NCBI RefSeq assembly: GCF_001420715.1
Contig: NZ_LJJC01000015.1
Span: forward strand, 336,242-400,241
Source of the DNA: Heyndrickxia shackletonii
GTDB taxonomy: Bacteria > Bacillota > Bacilli > Bacillales > Bacillaceae_C
DNA: 64,000 nt
Direction of reading: 5' to 3'
Positions 42,448 through 51,687 of the stretch are shown piece by piece (within the stretch, counting starts at the first letter, position 1; each line of letters starts with the position of its first letter). The position numbers and the translations under genes were made by a program. A model generated the notes under the pieces. That model saw only the letters and a program-made list of their open reading frames with translations, did no database searches and was not told the DNA's origin.

Positions 42448-43716
42448 ATGAGAATACGTGATTGGGATCAAAACTTGAAAATTCGTCTTATCGGAGAATC
42501 CATGATGAATCTAACCTTCTGGATGTTCTTTCCGTTTTTGACGATTTATTTTACGGAAAACTTTGGAAAAAACACTGCAGGATGGCTCTTAATTATTTCA
42601 CAAATATTTTCGGTGATAGCGAATTTACTTGGCGGCTATTATGCAGACCGTTTTGGAAGAAAGAAAATGATGGTTCTTTCTTCCATTGGACAAGGGGTTG
42701 CCTTTTTAATCTTTGGATTTTCTAACTCCCCTTGGTTTGAATCCGCTAGTATCGGCTTTATTTGTTTTACTGTTGCAAGTGTTTTTGGGTCTTTTTATTA
42801 TCCGGCAAGTCAGGCAATGGTTGCGGATGTTGTGAAGGAAAAAGACCGCAGTGATGTTTTTGCGATTTTTTATACATCTACCAATATTTCAGTCGTAATT
42901 GGTCCGATATTGGGTGGTATCTTTTTTAATAATTACCGATTCGAGCTGCTTGTTATTGCAGGAGCAGTTTGTATTTTTTTAGGATTGCTTTTATTAAAAT
43001 ATACTCGCGAAACTTCACCGGTCAAGATAAGTGAACAAAGCAATAAAGAGAAAAATTGGTATCAAGTCCTTCTTTCTCAGCTGCATTCTTACAGCATCAT
43101 TGTAAAGGATCGTATTTTTTTACTGTTTATTATTGCTGGTATTCTAATCTCGCAGACCTTTATGCAATTGGATCTTCTTTTACCTGTTTTTACAAAAGAA
43201 ACGGTTAAGCTGGCAACCCTGTTCCACTTTGGGTCTATGCATATATCTATAACTGGAGAGCAAACATTTGGACTGATCCTGTCTGAAAATGGATTGCTTG
43301 TGGCACTTTTGACTGTATTTGTAACAAGGTGGATGAATGTGTATAAGGAAAAAAATGTATTTATCTTATCGTGCTTTGCCTATGCTATATCCATTTATTT
43401 CTTCGGACAATTTCCGTTTGTCTGGGGATTCATCATTGCCATGGCCATTTTCTCGTTTGCCGAACTAATGGTTGCCGGTATCCAGCAAACGTTTATCTCG
43501 AAATTAGCGCCTGAAGAAATGCGCGGTCAATATTTTGCAGCAGCAAGCTTGCGTTATACCATCGGGCGAACGATTGCTCCAATCTCGATTCCGCTTGCTT
43601 CTTGGATAGGATATTATAGTACGTTTATTGTATTAGCATTATTAGCTATTGTTGCAGCTGGAATTTATTTAGTTGTATTTCGGAAATTTGAGATGCAAAG
43701 AGGAAAGCAAATTTAA
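42448..43716 (+). CDS. MFS drug-type exporter
   Basis: 422 residues, about 12 membrane segments, with TTTTAGAGGTAACAGCT. Loop 2-3 shows GGYYADRFGRKKMM, the MFS signature; SEPEEMRG-type APEEMRGQYFA lies in the second half. It belongs to the MdtG/YttB-like multidrug exporter group. Substrate unknown. Confidence 0.85.
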   Translation: MRIRDWDQNLKIRLIGESMMNLTFWMFFPFLTIYFTENFGKNTAGWLLIISQIFSVIANLLGGYYADRFGRKKMMVLSSIGQGVAFLIFGFSNSPWFESASIGFICFTVASVFGSFYYPASQAMVADVVKEKDRSDVFAIFYTSTNISVVIGPILGGIFFNNYRFELLVIAGAVCIFLGLLLLKYTRETSPVKISEQSNKEKNWYQVLLSQLHSYSIIVKDRIFLLFIIAGILISQTFMQLDLLLPVFTKETVKLATLFHFGSMHISITGEQTFGLILSENGLLVALLTVFVTRWMNVYKEKNVFILSCFAYAISIYFFGQFPFVWGFIIAMAIFSFAELMVAGIQQTFISKLAPEEMRGQYFAAASLRYTIGRTIAPISIPLASWIGYYSTFIVLALLAIVAAGIYLVVFRKFEMQRGKQI

Positions 43717-43735
43717 AATGCTTTCCTTTTTTATA
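43702..43735 (+). terminator. Terminator overlapping the MFS gene end
   Basis: GGAAAGCA and TGCTTTCC pair around AATTTAAAA and are followed by six T residues. Confidence 0.85.
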
Positions 43736-43875
43736 TTATAAAAATTATTGAACAGGTGTATTCTCGGTCTAGCTTCAGCATCGGCTAGCGTATTTCTTAT
43801 ATGAACTTTTTGACAGTCATGTTTTCTTTTGTTTTGTTAAATAATACAGTCAGATGAAGAATTTAAAGGAAAGAA

Positions 43876-44664
43876 GTGATTGTTATTCTTACTTCACAAC
43901 AGTTATCTCACTTCCAATCTGAACTACAAAAGGCAAAAGAAGAACTTGAACATCAGTTTCAACTAAATGATAATTATGGCTTAGAGGATGGTCACCCTCA
44001 TGATGCAGTAGGCGAATTATCCAGCTATGATAATCATCCAGGTGATGAAGGAACAGAATTATATGAGCGTGAAAAAGATATTGCCCTAAATGAACATAGT
44101 GAGTACGAATTAAAAAATATAGAGCGTGCCCTTGATGCCATTCAAAATGGCACCTATGGCAAATGTATAGTTTGTGGAAAAGAAATCCCATTAGAACGAT
44201 TGGAAGCCATCCCACAGACACTCTATTGTATTGACCATACACCAGATAAGACAGTTTCGACTAATCGTCCAATAGAAGAAGGCGTCCTTATGCCTCCATG
44301 GGGAAAATTTAATTTTGATGACAGCCTTGATGAGTCAGAAGCTTATGATGCAGAAGATTCGTGGCAGGATGTTGCGAAATGGGGAACCTCGGAATCACCG
44401 TCCGATTTTGTGAACCCACCGGATCACTATAATGAAATGTATATTGATTCGGATGAAAATGTTGGATACGTGGAAGACTACGAAAACTTTGTCGGAACCG
44501 ATATAGAAGGAAATTATCGATATATTTATCGGAATGAACAGTATGAGAAATACAATGATGTGCTGGAAGAGGAAAATATCATGACGACATTTGGAGATTT
44601 GCCAAGGTATGAGCATGATCCGTATGTCGAGGATGAAAATGACGATAGTGATCCGCGACATTAA
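43876..44664 (+). CDS. yteA: TraR/DksA-type zinc-finger protein, YteA-like
   Basis: 262 residues from a GTG at 43876 preceded by AAAGGA; LTSQQLSHFQSELQ aligns with YteA N-termini (LTKEQL). A coiled acidic helix precedes the finger YGKCIVCGKEIPLERLEAIPQTLYCIDH, a CxxC...CxxH variant of the DksA type. The long acidic C-terminal tail (from about residue 140) is a feature of YteA. Likely a stress- or sporulation-related cytosolic protein; target unknown. Confidence 0.87.
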   Translation: MIVILTSQQLSHFQSELQKAKEELEHQFQLNDNYGLEDGHPHDAVGELSSYDNHPGDEGTELYEREKDIALNEHSEYELKNIERALDAIQNGTYGKCIVCGKEIPLERLEAIPQTLYCIDHTPDKTVSTNRPIEEGVLMPPWGKFNFDDSLDESEAYDAEDSWQDVAKWGTSESPSDFVNPPDHYNEMYIDSDENVGYVEDYENFVGTDIEGNYRYIYRNEQYEKYNDVLEEENIMTTFGDLPRYEHDPYVEDENDDSDPRH

Positions 44665-44671
44665 AGATTCA

Positions 44672-44720
44672 ATAAGAAAAGCGCAAGCGCCTTGCTCATC
44701 GGCGTACGGATTTCGTATCC
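44672..44720. repeat. Family C repeat fragment
   Basis: AAGAAAAGCGCAAGCGCC and TGCTCATCGGCGTACGGATTTCG; a short copy of the dispersed repeat. Confidence 0.6.
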
Positions 44721-44732
44721 CAAACTAATTCA

Positions 44733-44764
44733 AAACAGGTGCCCTATACGGCACCTGTTTTTAC
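44733..44764. terminator. Bidirectional terminator, yteA/hutH
   Basis: AAACAGGTGCC and GGCACCTGTTT pair perfectly around a 6-base loop, with T residues following, between the convergent genes. Confidence 0.9.
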
Positions 44765-44765
44765 A

Positions 44766-46286
44766 TTATTGCACTTTAGAACCTTGTCTTGTATCAACCA
44801 AGGAGGATTCATCCGATTCTTTTAACCAAGCTGACATCGCTTCAATATCTTTAGAGAAGATACGATCCTTTATTATACTTGGGACAATTTTGCGTCCTTT
44901 ATCATAAAAGCCTTTAGTAGCATGTGCCATTTTTTCAACACCGCGGTATTCAGCCCCTTGCATCGCGCAGATCATTTCAATTGCCAATACCCTTCTTGTA
45001 TTTTGCAGAATTTGATAAGCATGTCTTGCAGCAATCGTTCCCATACTTACATGATCTTCCTGATTTGCTGATGAAGGGATGGAATCAACACTGGCAGGAT
45101 GTGCAAGTGTTTTGTTCTCAGAAACTAATGATGCAGCTGCGTATTGCATAATCATCGCTCCAGATTGCAAACCAGGTTCAGGACTCAAGAACCCAGGCAA
45201 ATCATTTAATTGCGGATTTACCAATCTTTCAATACGTCTTTCCGATATATTAGCCAATTCTGCGATGGCAATTTTCATAAAGTCCATGGCAAGAGCAATC
45301 GGCTGCCCATGGAAGTTTCCGCCTGAAATAACCTTTTCCCCATCATTAAAGATAAGCGGATTATCGGTAGCTGCATTCATTTCAATTTCAAGCTTCTCTC
45401 TTACGTAATCTAACGCTTGCCATGAAGCTCCATGAACTTGCGGGATACAGCGTAAAGAATAGGCATCTTGAACCCTAATCTCCCCTTGTCTTGTTGTAAG
45501 CTGGCTATCCGCTAAATATTCACGAATTCTTCTAGCCACATCTACTTGTTGATAATAACCGCGGGCTACATGAACATCTTCATCAAATGCATCGATGATC
45601 CCTTGTAATGCCTCGATGGTAACAGAAGCAATCAGCTCACTTTGTTTTGCTAATTTTTCCGCTTCTAAAAATGCTACCACTCCCATCGCTGTCATTGCTT
45701 GGGTCCCATTTATTAACGCTAATCCTTCTTTTGCTTGTAGGGTAATCGGGAGAATACCTTCTTTTTCTAATGCTGTCCATGTATTTGTGCGTTCTCCCTT
45801 ATAATAAACCTCCCCTTCTCCCATTAAAGTTAACGCTAAATGGGAAAGCGGTGCTAAATCTCCACTCGCTCCTAATGAACCTTGCTGAGGAATAACAGGA
45901 TGAATATGTGCATTCAGTAAATCTAATAGACGGTTGATAACTACTGGGCGTACTCCGGAGAAGCCTTTTACTAAGGCATTTGCCCGTAATAAAAGCATCG
46001 CTCTAGAGACAACCTCTGGAAAAGGTTCACCAACACCGCACGCATGGGAGTGGATTAAGTTTAGTTGAAGCTCTTCCACATTCTCTGAATCAATGTATAC
46101 GTCGCTGAATTTTCCAAAACCTGTTGTGATTCCATATACCACTCTTTTTTCCTCAACAATTTTCTTTACTGCTTCATGGCTTTTTTGTACTCGTTCCATG
46201 CTCTCACTGGAGACACTCACAAATTCATTATTGTATAAAACCTCATTGACTGATTTAAGTGTTAATGTATTTCCTGTAAGTTCCAT
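44766..46286 (-). CDS. hutH: Histidine ammonia-lyase
   Basis: 506 residues, behind [38 protein letters not shown] holds the Ala-Ser-Gly that cyclises to the MIO cofactor; [15 protein letters not shown] and [14 protein letters not shown] are also typical. It converts histidine to urocanate, the first step of histidine use. No hutP, hutU, hutI or hutG neighbours are present. A leader hairpin and short ORF lie upstream. Confidence 0.95.
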   Translation of the reverse strand: MELTGNTLTLKSVNEVLYNNEFVSVSSESMERVQKSHEAVKKIVEEKRVVYGITTGFGKFSDVYIDSENVEELQLNLIHSHACGVGEPFPEVVSRAMLLLRANALVKGFSGVRPVVINRLLDLLNAHIHPVIPQQGSLGASGDLAPLSHLALTLMGEGEVYYKGERTNTWTALEKEGILPITLQAKEGLALINGTQAMTAMGVVAFLEAEKLAKQSELIASVTIEALQGIIDAFDEDVHVARGYYQQVDVARRIREYLADSQLTTRQGEIRVQDAYSLRCIPQVHGASWQALDYVREKLEIEMNAATDNPLIFNDGEKVISGGNFHGQPIALAMDFMKIAIAELANISERRIERLVNPQLNDLPGFLSPEPGLQSGAMIMQYAAASLVSENKTLAHPASVDSIPSSANQEDHVSMGTIAARHAYQILQNTRRVLAIEMICAMQGAEYRGVEKMAHATKGFYDKGRKIVPSIIKDRIFSKDIEAMSAWLKESDESSLVDTRQGSKVQ

Positions 46287-46333
46287 TTTATTGCATCTCC
46301 TCTTTATGTTTGATATAGTAGCACGCTAAAGAA

Positions 46334-46376
46334 AAAAGGCTTGATCACAATTTGTTAGTTTGTGATCAAGCCTTTT
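46334..46376 (-). terminator. Attenuator-like terminator in the hutH leader
   Basis: A perfect 17-bp stem (arms 46360-46376 and 46334-46350) with a 9-base loop, followed on the minus strand by TTTTTTCTTT. It lies about 48 bases before hutH and after its promoter, so hutH expression needs readthrough. In B. subtilis the hut terminator is controlled by HutP, but no hutP gene is here. Confidence 0.85.
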
Positions 46377-46411
46377 ATTACTTCTTTTTTTAAACGGAAG
46401 TGTATTCTCAT
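46355..46411 (-). CDS. Putative hutH leader peptide
   Basis: 18 codons from ATG 46411 with AAAAGGTGAGTACGT upstream; product MRIHFRLKKEVIKGLITN. The last codons lie in the 5' arm of the terminator and the stop codon in its loop, so a ribosome on this ORF would hold the stem open. It has one His codon. Translation-coupled antitermination is inferred. Confidence 0.5.
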   Translation of the reverse strand: MRIHFRLKKEVIKGLITN

Positions 46412-46455
46412 ACGTACTCACCTTTTCATGATAAAAATTATCATTTCCTAATAAC

Positions 46456-46485
46456 AGAATACGATTTCGCTAAGTAGTTTGTCAA
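46456..46485 (-). promoter_or_regulatory. hutH promoter
   Basis: On the minus strand TTGACA (46485-46480), an 18-base spacer and TATTCT (46461-46456) make a good sigma-A promoter, upstream of the leader ORF and terminator. Confidence 0.75.
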
Positions 46486-46611
46486 TTAAAAATGTTCCAT
46501 ATTTTAACAAGATATTATATTACTGTGTTAGTATAGGAAAGGGGAGATTCTAAATAATGTATCTTCCTTTGCACATACTAAAGGTTAATTAAACTATTGG
46601 AGTGACGTAAA

Positions 46612-47124
46612 ATGAATGAACAACAAACAATGGCTATGCGGGAGACATTAACGGTTCAATCAAGACAAGTGTTTCCTCCGGATACGAATCATCATGGAAC
46701 TTTATTTGGCGGTAAATTAATGGCATATATTGATGAGACTGCAGCCATTGCTGCGACAAAATTAGCAAGAGGCCCAGTTGTGACTGCCTCTACGGATTCT
46801 GTCGATTTTATTAAGCCTATTCGTGTTGGAGATGTTGTCGATATTGAAGCGATGGTTTCTTGGACAGGCAGAAGTTCTATGGAGATTTTTATAAAAATTA
46901 CATCGGAAGATCTTTTAACAAGGACAAAGTCCATTGCAGCTCTTTCGTTTTTAACCTTTGTTGCCCTAGATGAAAATGGAAAACCTACTAGAATACCGGC
47001 CGTTATCCCTGAAACAGACGAGGAAAAATGGTTGAATGAAACAGCTATCAAGAGAGCAGAACACCGGAAAGTAAGAAAAAAAGAAAGTGAAGATTTAGCA
47101 CGTTATTTCACAAAAGGTAAATAA
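46612..47124 (+). CDS. ykhA: Acyl-CoA thioesterase, hotdog fold
   Basis: 170 residues behind TTGGAGTGACGTAAA. RQVFPPDTNHHGTLFGGKLMAYIDETAAIAA has the active-site His/Asp of YciA/BFIT-type thioesterases, and STDSVDFIKPIRVGDVVDIEA the second hotdog strand set. It hydrolyses acyl-CoAs in the cytosol, like B. subtilis YkhA. The C-terminus is a charged helix. Confidence 0.9.
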   Translation: MNEQQTMAMRETLTVQSRQVFPPDTNHHGTLFGGKLMAYIDETAAIAATKLARGPVVTASTDSVDFIKPIRVGDVVDIEAMVSWTGRSSMEIFIKITSEDLLTRTKSIAALSFLTFVALDENGKPTRIPAVIPETDEEKWLNETAIKRAEHRKVRKKESEDLARYFTKGK

Positions 47125-47638
47125 GAAACTATTGGTACGCATCGCAACCAACGGAAACATTACGAGCTAATGCCTTACCCGCAGAAAAATCCGTTAAACC
47201 ATTTTTTAAAAAAGTAATCCATTAAACGCTAAAGAATAACACCCCACATTTTTCGTGTGGAGTGTTTTATTTTTTTATGAGTATATCTGCTATTTAATCA
47301 AGTAACTTCCATTTCCTTATTTTAGGTATTTCGTTTGGCAAAGGATTCAATGTGGTCTATAATACAGGATAGCATTTTATGAGAAAAGTGGATGCGCCTT
47401 ACTTATCAACGTACGTAATAGACGGCTTCGACACAGGATTCAGGAAATACAGCGAGGCAGTTCATAGGCTAGGGAAATGGCACTTCAAATTCTACTTGAT
47501 GTCCTTATGCCGCTAGGAGACTCGGAAATCCGCTAGTCGATAGGCGCTGAACCGAACAACGAATTGCTAGATCTATTAAATAAGTTATATAATAACAAAC
47601 TAATTTAGTTTTATAATTCTAGAAAAGGAGACAAAGTA
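47125..47638. other. Intergenic: terminator, family C repeat, ycgR promoter
   Basis: No gene. 47238-47276 is a terminator (AACACCCCACA/TGTGGAGTGTT, then a long T-run) for ykhA. 47386-47556 is a family C repeat containing GGCGAGG-like GCGAGGCAGTTCA, AATGGCACTTC and CGCTAGTCGATAGGCGCTGA. TTGCTA (47564-47569), 18 bases, and TATAAT (47588-47593) form a likely promoter for ycgR. Confidence 0.65.
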
Positions 47639-48526
47639 ATGACGAGTCAATCCTTTTTACAAATGAATACGATTTTTATCAGTATTCTAATAGAATCATT
47701 GCCATTTGTGTTATTGGGTGTTTTGGTTTCGGGAATCATTCAAATGTTTGTTACAGAAGAAATGATATCCAAGATTTTGCCGAAAAATCGCTTCTTGGCA
47801 GTTCTAGTTGCAACAGTGATGGGGGCACTCTTCCCAGCCTGTGAATGTGGAATTGTTCCGATATCTAGACGTTTGATGGCAAAAGGGGTTCCGCTCCATG
47901 CTGCTATCAGCTTCATGTTAACTGGGCCAATCATCAATCCAATCGTATTGTTCTCAACTTATATTGCTTTTGGAAACAGCTGGAGAATGGTGCTTTACCG
48001 CGCCGGACTTTCCTTTGTTGTTTCGGTGATTGTGGGATTTATTATTTCCTATCAATTTAAAACATCACAGCTAAGAGAATCCGCTTCCCATGATCATCAT
48101 CATCACCATGGAAATGGTTTGAAGGGGAAAATAAAGGGAACCATTCAGCATACAATTGATGAATTCTTCTCTGTTGGGAAATTTTTAATAGTAGGTGCTC
48201 TGATCGCAGCTGCTATGCAAACCTATGTAAAAACATCCACCTTAACAGCAATTGGACATGGACCATTTTCTTCTCATCTTGTGATGATGGGTCTTGGATA
48301 TGTGTTATCGATTTGTTCAGAAGCAGATGCTTTTGTTGCGTCATCCTTCCAAAGTACATTCTCGCTCAGCTCGATCGTTGCGTTCCTTGTCTTTGGAGCA
48401 ATGTTTGATATTAAGAATACATTAATGATGTTCCAAGCATTTAAGCCTAAGTTTATTTTTTACTTATTTGTATACGTTGCGTTATTCGTATTTTTAGGAT
48501 CGATGTTTATTGCACAAATTTCATAG
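47639..48526 (+). CDS. ycgR: Permease, UPF0718/DUF318 family
   Basis: 295 residues, about eight membrane segments, behind AAAAGGAGACAAAGT. MGALFPACECGIVPISRRLMAKG is the family hallmark with a Cys-Glu-Cys. A cytosolic loop carries DHHHHHHG-type His clustering (SHDHHHHHG). The gene runs into ycgQ 31 bases later, as in B. subtilis ycgR-ycgQ. The substrate is unproven; the His/Cys-rich features suggest metal handling. Confidence 0.9.
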   Translation: MTSQSFLQMNTIFISILIESLPFVLLGVLVSGIIQMFVTEEMISKILPKNRFLAVLVATVMGALFPACECGIVPISRRLMAKGVPLHAAISFMLTGPIINPIVLFSTYIAFGNSWRMVLYRAGLSFVVSVIVGFIISYQFKTSQLRESASHDHHHHHGNGLKGKIKGTIQHTIDEFFSVGKFLIVGALIAAAMQTYVKTSTLTAIGHGPFSSHLVMMGLGYVLSICSEADAFVASSFQSTFSLSSIVAFLVFGAMFDIKNTLMMFQAFKPKFIFYLFVYVALFVFLGSMFIAQIS

Positions 48527-48557
48527 TGATTACTTTTTAGAAAGGAAAATGTGAAGC

Positions 48558-49397
48558 ATGATAAGATTTTTTATTTTACTTGGTTTCTCTTTTCTCTTTT
48601 TACATTTGCATGCGACCGGGTCCATTAGTAAATACATTAATATGAAATACTCTTATATTTCTTTTATCACCATCTTTGTGCTCTTTTTCCTAACTATTGT
48701 CCAGTTATATTTTTATATTAAAGGCGATAAAGAAACAGAAGATGGCTGTGATTGTGGATGTGACCACCATCATCATCATAAGAAAACCTGGAAGGATTAT
48801 GTGATGCTGCCGGTTCTCATATTTCCAATCTTTTCGGTATTGTGTTTACCGGTGGCAACGCTTGACTCCAATATTGTAAAAGCAAAGGGATTTAACTTTA
48901 ATGTGTATAATGACAAAGACACATCTGCAATCCATGAGTTTCTACAGCCTGACTCGAGCGTTTATTATGGTACAGACGGCTATGATGAATTGATGGGGAA
49001 ATCCAAGAAAAAGTTCAGCAAATTAGGCAACAATGTCGCATTAAGTGATGAGAATTGGCTGCAAGGAATGGAGACCATCTATCGATTCCCTGGAGATTTC
49101 ATGGGTAAGACCGTTAGTTTCCGAGGATTTGCTTATAATGAAAAAAATCTAGCAGCAAATCAATTGTTTATTTTCCGATTCGGTATCATCCATTGTGTAG
49201 CTGACTCCGGTGTATTCGGTATGCTGGTTGAATTCCCTAAGGGTGTTCACTATCATAATGATGATTGGCTGCAAGTTACTGGAACATTAACCTCCGAATA
49301 CTATCAGCCATTTAAAAAGACTATTCCAGTGTTAAAAGTGGAAAAGGTGAAGCAAATTCCAGTTCCGAAAGACCAATATGTTTACCGGAACTATTAA
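48558..49397 (+). CDS. ycgQ: UPF0703/TIGR03943 protein YcgQ
   Basis: 279 residues behind AGAAAGGAAAATGTGAAGC. Two N-terminal membrane segments, then a CDCGCDHHHHHKK metal-binding-like loop, a third segment, and a C-terminal domain with an FRFGIIHCVADSGVFG stretch and a conserved Cys. This domain is typical of YcgQ. It is expected to function with YcgR at the membrane. Confidence 0.9.
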   Translation: MIRFFILLGFSFLFLHLHATGSISKYINMKYSYISFITIFVLFFLTIVQLYFYIKGDKETEDGCDCGCDHHHHHKKTWKDYVMLPVLIFPIFSVLCLPVATLDSNIVKAKGFNFNVYNDKDTSAIHEFLQPDSSVYYGTDGYDELMGKSKKKFSKLGNNVALSDENWLQGMETIYRFPGDFMGKTVSFRGFAYNEKNLAANQLFIFRFGIIHCVADSGVFGMLVEFPKGVHYHNDDWLQVTGTLTSEYYQPFKKTIPVLKVEKVKQIPVPKDQYVYRNY

Positions 49398-50192
49398 ATT
49401 AGAAAAAGGGAAGGTGAATTGCTCATCGACCTACGGACTCTTGAAATTGAAGTGCAAATTTCAATTAGAGGGGCTTTGACATAGGGAGGTAGTTCAGGAG
49501 CTAGTGAAATTGGCACTTTAGATTTCACCGAGTAAAATTTGAAATGTAACCTTACCTGATGCCCGCTTATCATAGAAAAGAGCCTCCGAAAATTCGGCTA
49601 GTCGATAAGCTCTGATACTGGACAAAAAAGTGGATTAAATTCTAGCAGAACTTAATATATTTTAAATATAGGGTATACAACTATCATGTATACCCTATTA
49701 CATTTTTACAAAACATTTAAGATTAGATGACACGCAAAAGCTCAAAGAGATCCTCTCTTATAGCCCAATCCTTTTTGGTTACGGCGCTGAAGAACTCTTT
49801 TCACCATATTCATATTTGTAATATTTATTTCATGGCATAAATTGTATGCCGCATTACCCTCATAAATCATCTATACTAATCTAAGAATTATATGTAATGA
49901 CAAAAATCGAAGACTTTCGTCACTGTTCTACAATGACTTTAAAACAAATGCGTAAGCTCCTCAGCTTCGAAGTAGCAGGCAGGACCAACGGAAACCGTAC
50001 TGAGGTAGCTCACAAGCTAGTGAAATTGGCACTTCCATTTTCACCTGATGCCCGTAGAAATCGGCTAACCGAAGCTGTTGCACTAAACGTAGACAATATT
50101 TTTAAAGGGTTATCCACGGGTCTAAATTTTATAGTTAACTAGAAAGCAATCATGCACATTATATTTTTAAAAGGAAAAGGTGATATTAGGTT
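49398..50192. other. Large intergenic gap with two family C repeats
   Basis: Family C copies occupy about 49406-49618 and 49960-50090, sharing AGCTAGTGAAATTGGCACTT, CACCTGATGCCCG-like and CGGCTA words. 49668-49698 is a perfect 12-bp hairpin (ATAGGGTATACA/TGTATACCCTAT) that may end the ycgRQ transcript. No gene is supported; the upstream region of mreBH shows a GGGTTATCCACGGG DnaA-box-like word. Confidence 0.6.
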
Positions 50193-51200
50193 ATGTTCTC
50201 AAACGCTGATATTGGAATTGATTTAGGTACTGCAAATACCCTTGTTTTTAGTAAAAGTAAAGGTGTTATTTTAAATGAGCCATCTGTCGTTGCCATTAAT
50301 ACGGAAACGAAAAAAATCGTGGCCGTTGGACTAGAGGCTAAAAGTATGATCGGAAAGACACCTGAAAAAATTGCAGCTATCCGACCTTTAAAAGATGGGG
50401 TAATTGCTGATTTCGACATCACTACAGAGATGCTTAGACATATTATGAAAAAAATCGGAAAACAGCTTGGAATGTCTGTCAGAAAGCCAAACGTAATTGT
50501 ATGTACTCCTTCAGGTGCAACTTCCGTAGAAAGAAGAGCAATCCAGGATGCAGTAAAAAATAGCGGTGCCAAGAATGTTCATTTAATTGAAGAGCCTGTT
50601 GCAGCAGCCATTGGGGCAGACTTGCCGGTAGATGAGCCTGTAGCGAATGTAATTGTGGACATTGGCGGCGGAACAACCGAGGTTGCTATCATTTCCTATG
50701 GCGGGGTTGTAACAAGCAACACGATTCGCGTCGGCGGCGATAAAATGGACGAGGATATTATTCAACATGTTAGAAAAACTTATAATCTCTTAATTGGGGA
50801 GCGCACCGCAGAACAAATTAAAATGGAAATTGGGTACGCGTTAGTTGATCACGATGAAATTTCCATGGAAGTTCGCGGACGTGACCTAGTATCCGGATTA
50901 CCAAAAACAGTTACATTAAAATCAACAGAAATTCAAAACTCCATGCGAGAATCTTTATTGAAAATTTTAGAATCCATTCGTGCGACACTAGAAAATTGCC
51001 CTGCAGAATTGAGCGGGGATATTGTGGACCGTGGGGTTATATTAACAGGTGGCGGCGCACTACTAAATGGTATGCAGGATTGGCTGTCTAAAAGTATCAT
51101 TGTACCGGTACATTTAGCATCAAATCCGTTGGAATCTGTTGTAATTGGTACCGGGAAATCATTGAAATTTATTAATCGTTTACAGCCTATGGCGAAATAA
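50193..51200 (+). CDS. mreBH: Cell-shape protein MreBH
   Basis: 335 residues behind AAAAGGAAAAGGTGATATTAGGTT. It is an actin-fold MreB-type ATPase: [13 protein letters not shown] (phosphate 1), [32 protein letters not shown] (phosphate 2), [12 protein letters not shown] (adenosine). Close agreement with B. subtilis MreBH through [16 protein letters not shown] and the absence of mreCD neighbours favour MreBH over MreB or Mbl. It guides the wall hydrolase LytE and lateral wall synthesis under the membrane. Confidence 0.9.
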   Translation: MFSNADIGIDLGTANTLVFSKSKGVILNEPSVVAINTETKKIVAVGLEAKSMIGKTPEKIAAIRPLKDGVIADFDITTEMLRHIMKKIGKQLGMSVRKPNVIVCTPSGATSVERRAIQDAVKNSGAKNVHLIEEPVAAAIGADLPVDEPVANVIVDIGGGTTEVAIISYGGVVTSNTIRVGGDKMDEDIIQHVRKTYNLLIGERTAEQIKMEIGYALVDHDEISMEVRGRDLVSGLPKTVTLKSTEIQNSMRESLLKILESIRATLENCPAELSGDIVDRGVILTGGGALLNGMQDWLSKSIIVPVHLASNPLESVVIGTGKSLKFINRLQPMAK

Positions 51201-51208
51201 AGGACATT

Positions 51209-51240
51209 AAAAAAAGAGCTAATGATAGCTCTTTTTTTAG
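51209..51240 (+). terminator. Terminator of mreBH
   Basis: AAAAAGAGCTA and TAGCTCTTTTT pair around ATGA; T-run follows. Confidence 0.9.
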
Positions 51241-51426
51241 TGTTAGCAGATAAGTTTTTGTAGGTGTTTAGCACTATTTGGAACTATTCGATGTCATTTT
51301 CGGGCCATTCCCCTGCAGTTCCGGGCTGTTGACTGAGCGTTATCTAGATTTCTTTGATATGAATGAATTATTTTTCGTACGTTAGAGAAAACTGATATCT
51401 ATATAATCTTAAGTCAGGTGAACCAC

Positions 51427-51654
51427 ATGTTAAGTCATGAAATTGAGGATACTTTTGATGTGTATGGATATCAGCGTTATTACAAAAACATGAAAACAGC
51501 TATCGAAATTTCCGGTCTGTTGGATCATGTTGACCGGTATACATTGGAAAACTTCTTTGATACCTTTGATTTCCAAGGCTATGATCGCTTGTTATTTGAT
51601 GAGTTTCGATATTATTTTTGGATGTATCTAAAAATATACGAGCAACAGGCATGA
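51427..51654 (+). CDS. Small acidic aromatic-rich protein
   Basis: 75 residues from the ATG at 51427, behind CAGGTGAACCAC; a GTG at 51418 is within that site. The sequence is rich in Tyr, Phe and Asp (YGYQRYYKNM, FDTFDFQGYDRLLFDEFRYY). No family recognised. It has its own terminator and a good start, so it is probably real. Confidence 0.65.
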   Translation: MLSHEIEDTFDVYGYQRYYKNMKTAIEISGLLDHVDRYTLENFFDTFDFQGYDRLLFDEFRYYFWMYLKIYEQQA

Positions 51655-51655
51655 C

Positions 51656-51686
51656 AAAAGGGAGCAGCACAAGCGCTCCCTTTTTA
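51656..51686. terminator. Terminator between the small ORF and floT
   Basis: AAAGGGAGC and a GCTCCCTTT arm around CAGCACAAGC, with T residues; works for both convergent genes. Confidence 0.85.
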
Positions 51687-51687
51687 C

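Noticed and set aside
47560-47638. Zur box upstream of ycgR
   Set aside because: The AT-rich stretch does not match the Bacillus Zur palindrome.
49897-50142. 81-residue plus-strand ORF upstream of mreBH
   Set aside because: It lies inside a family C repeat, lacks a ribosome site and resembles no protein.
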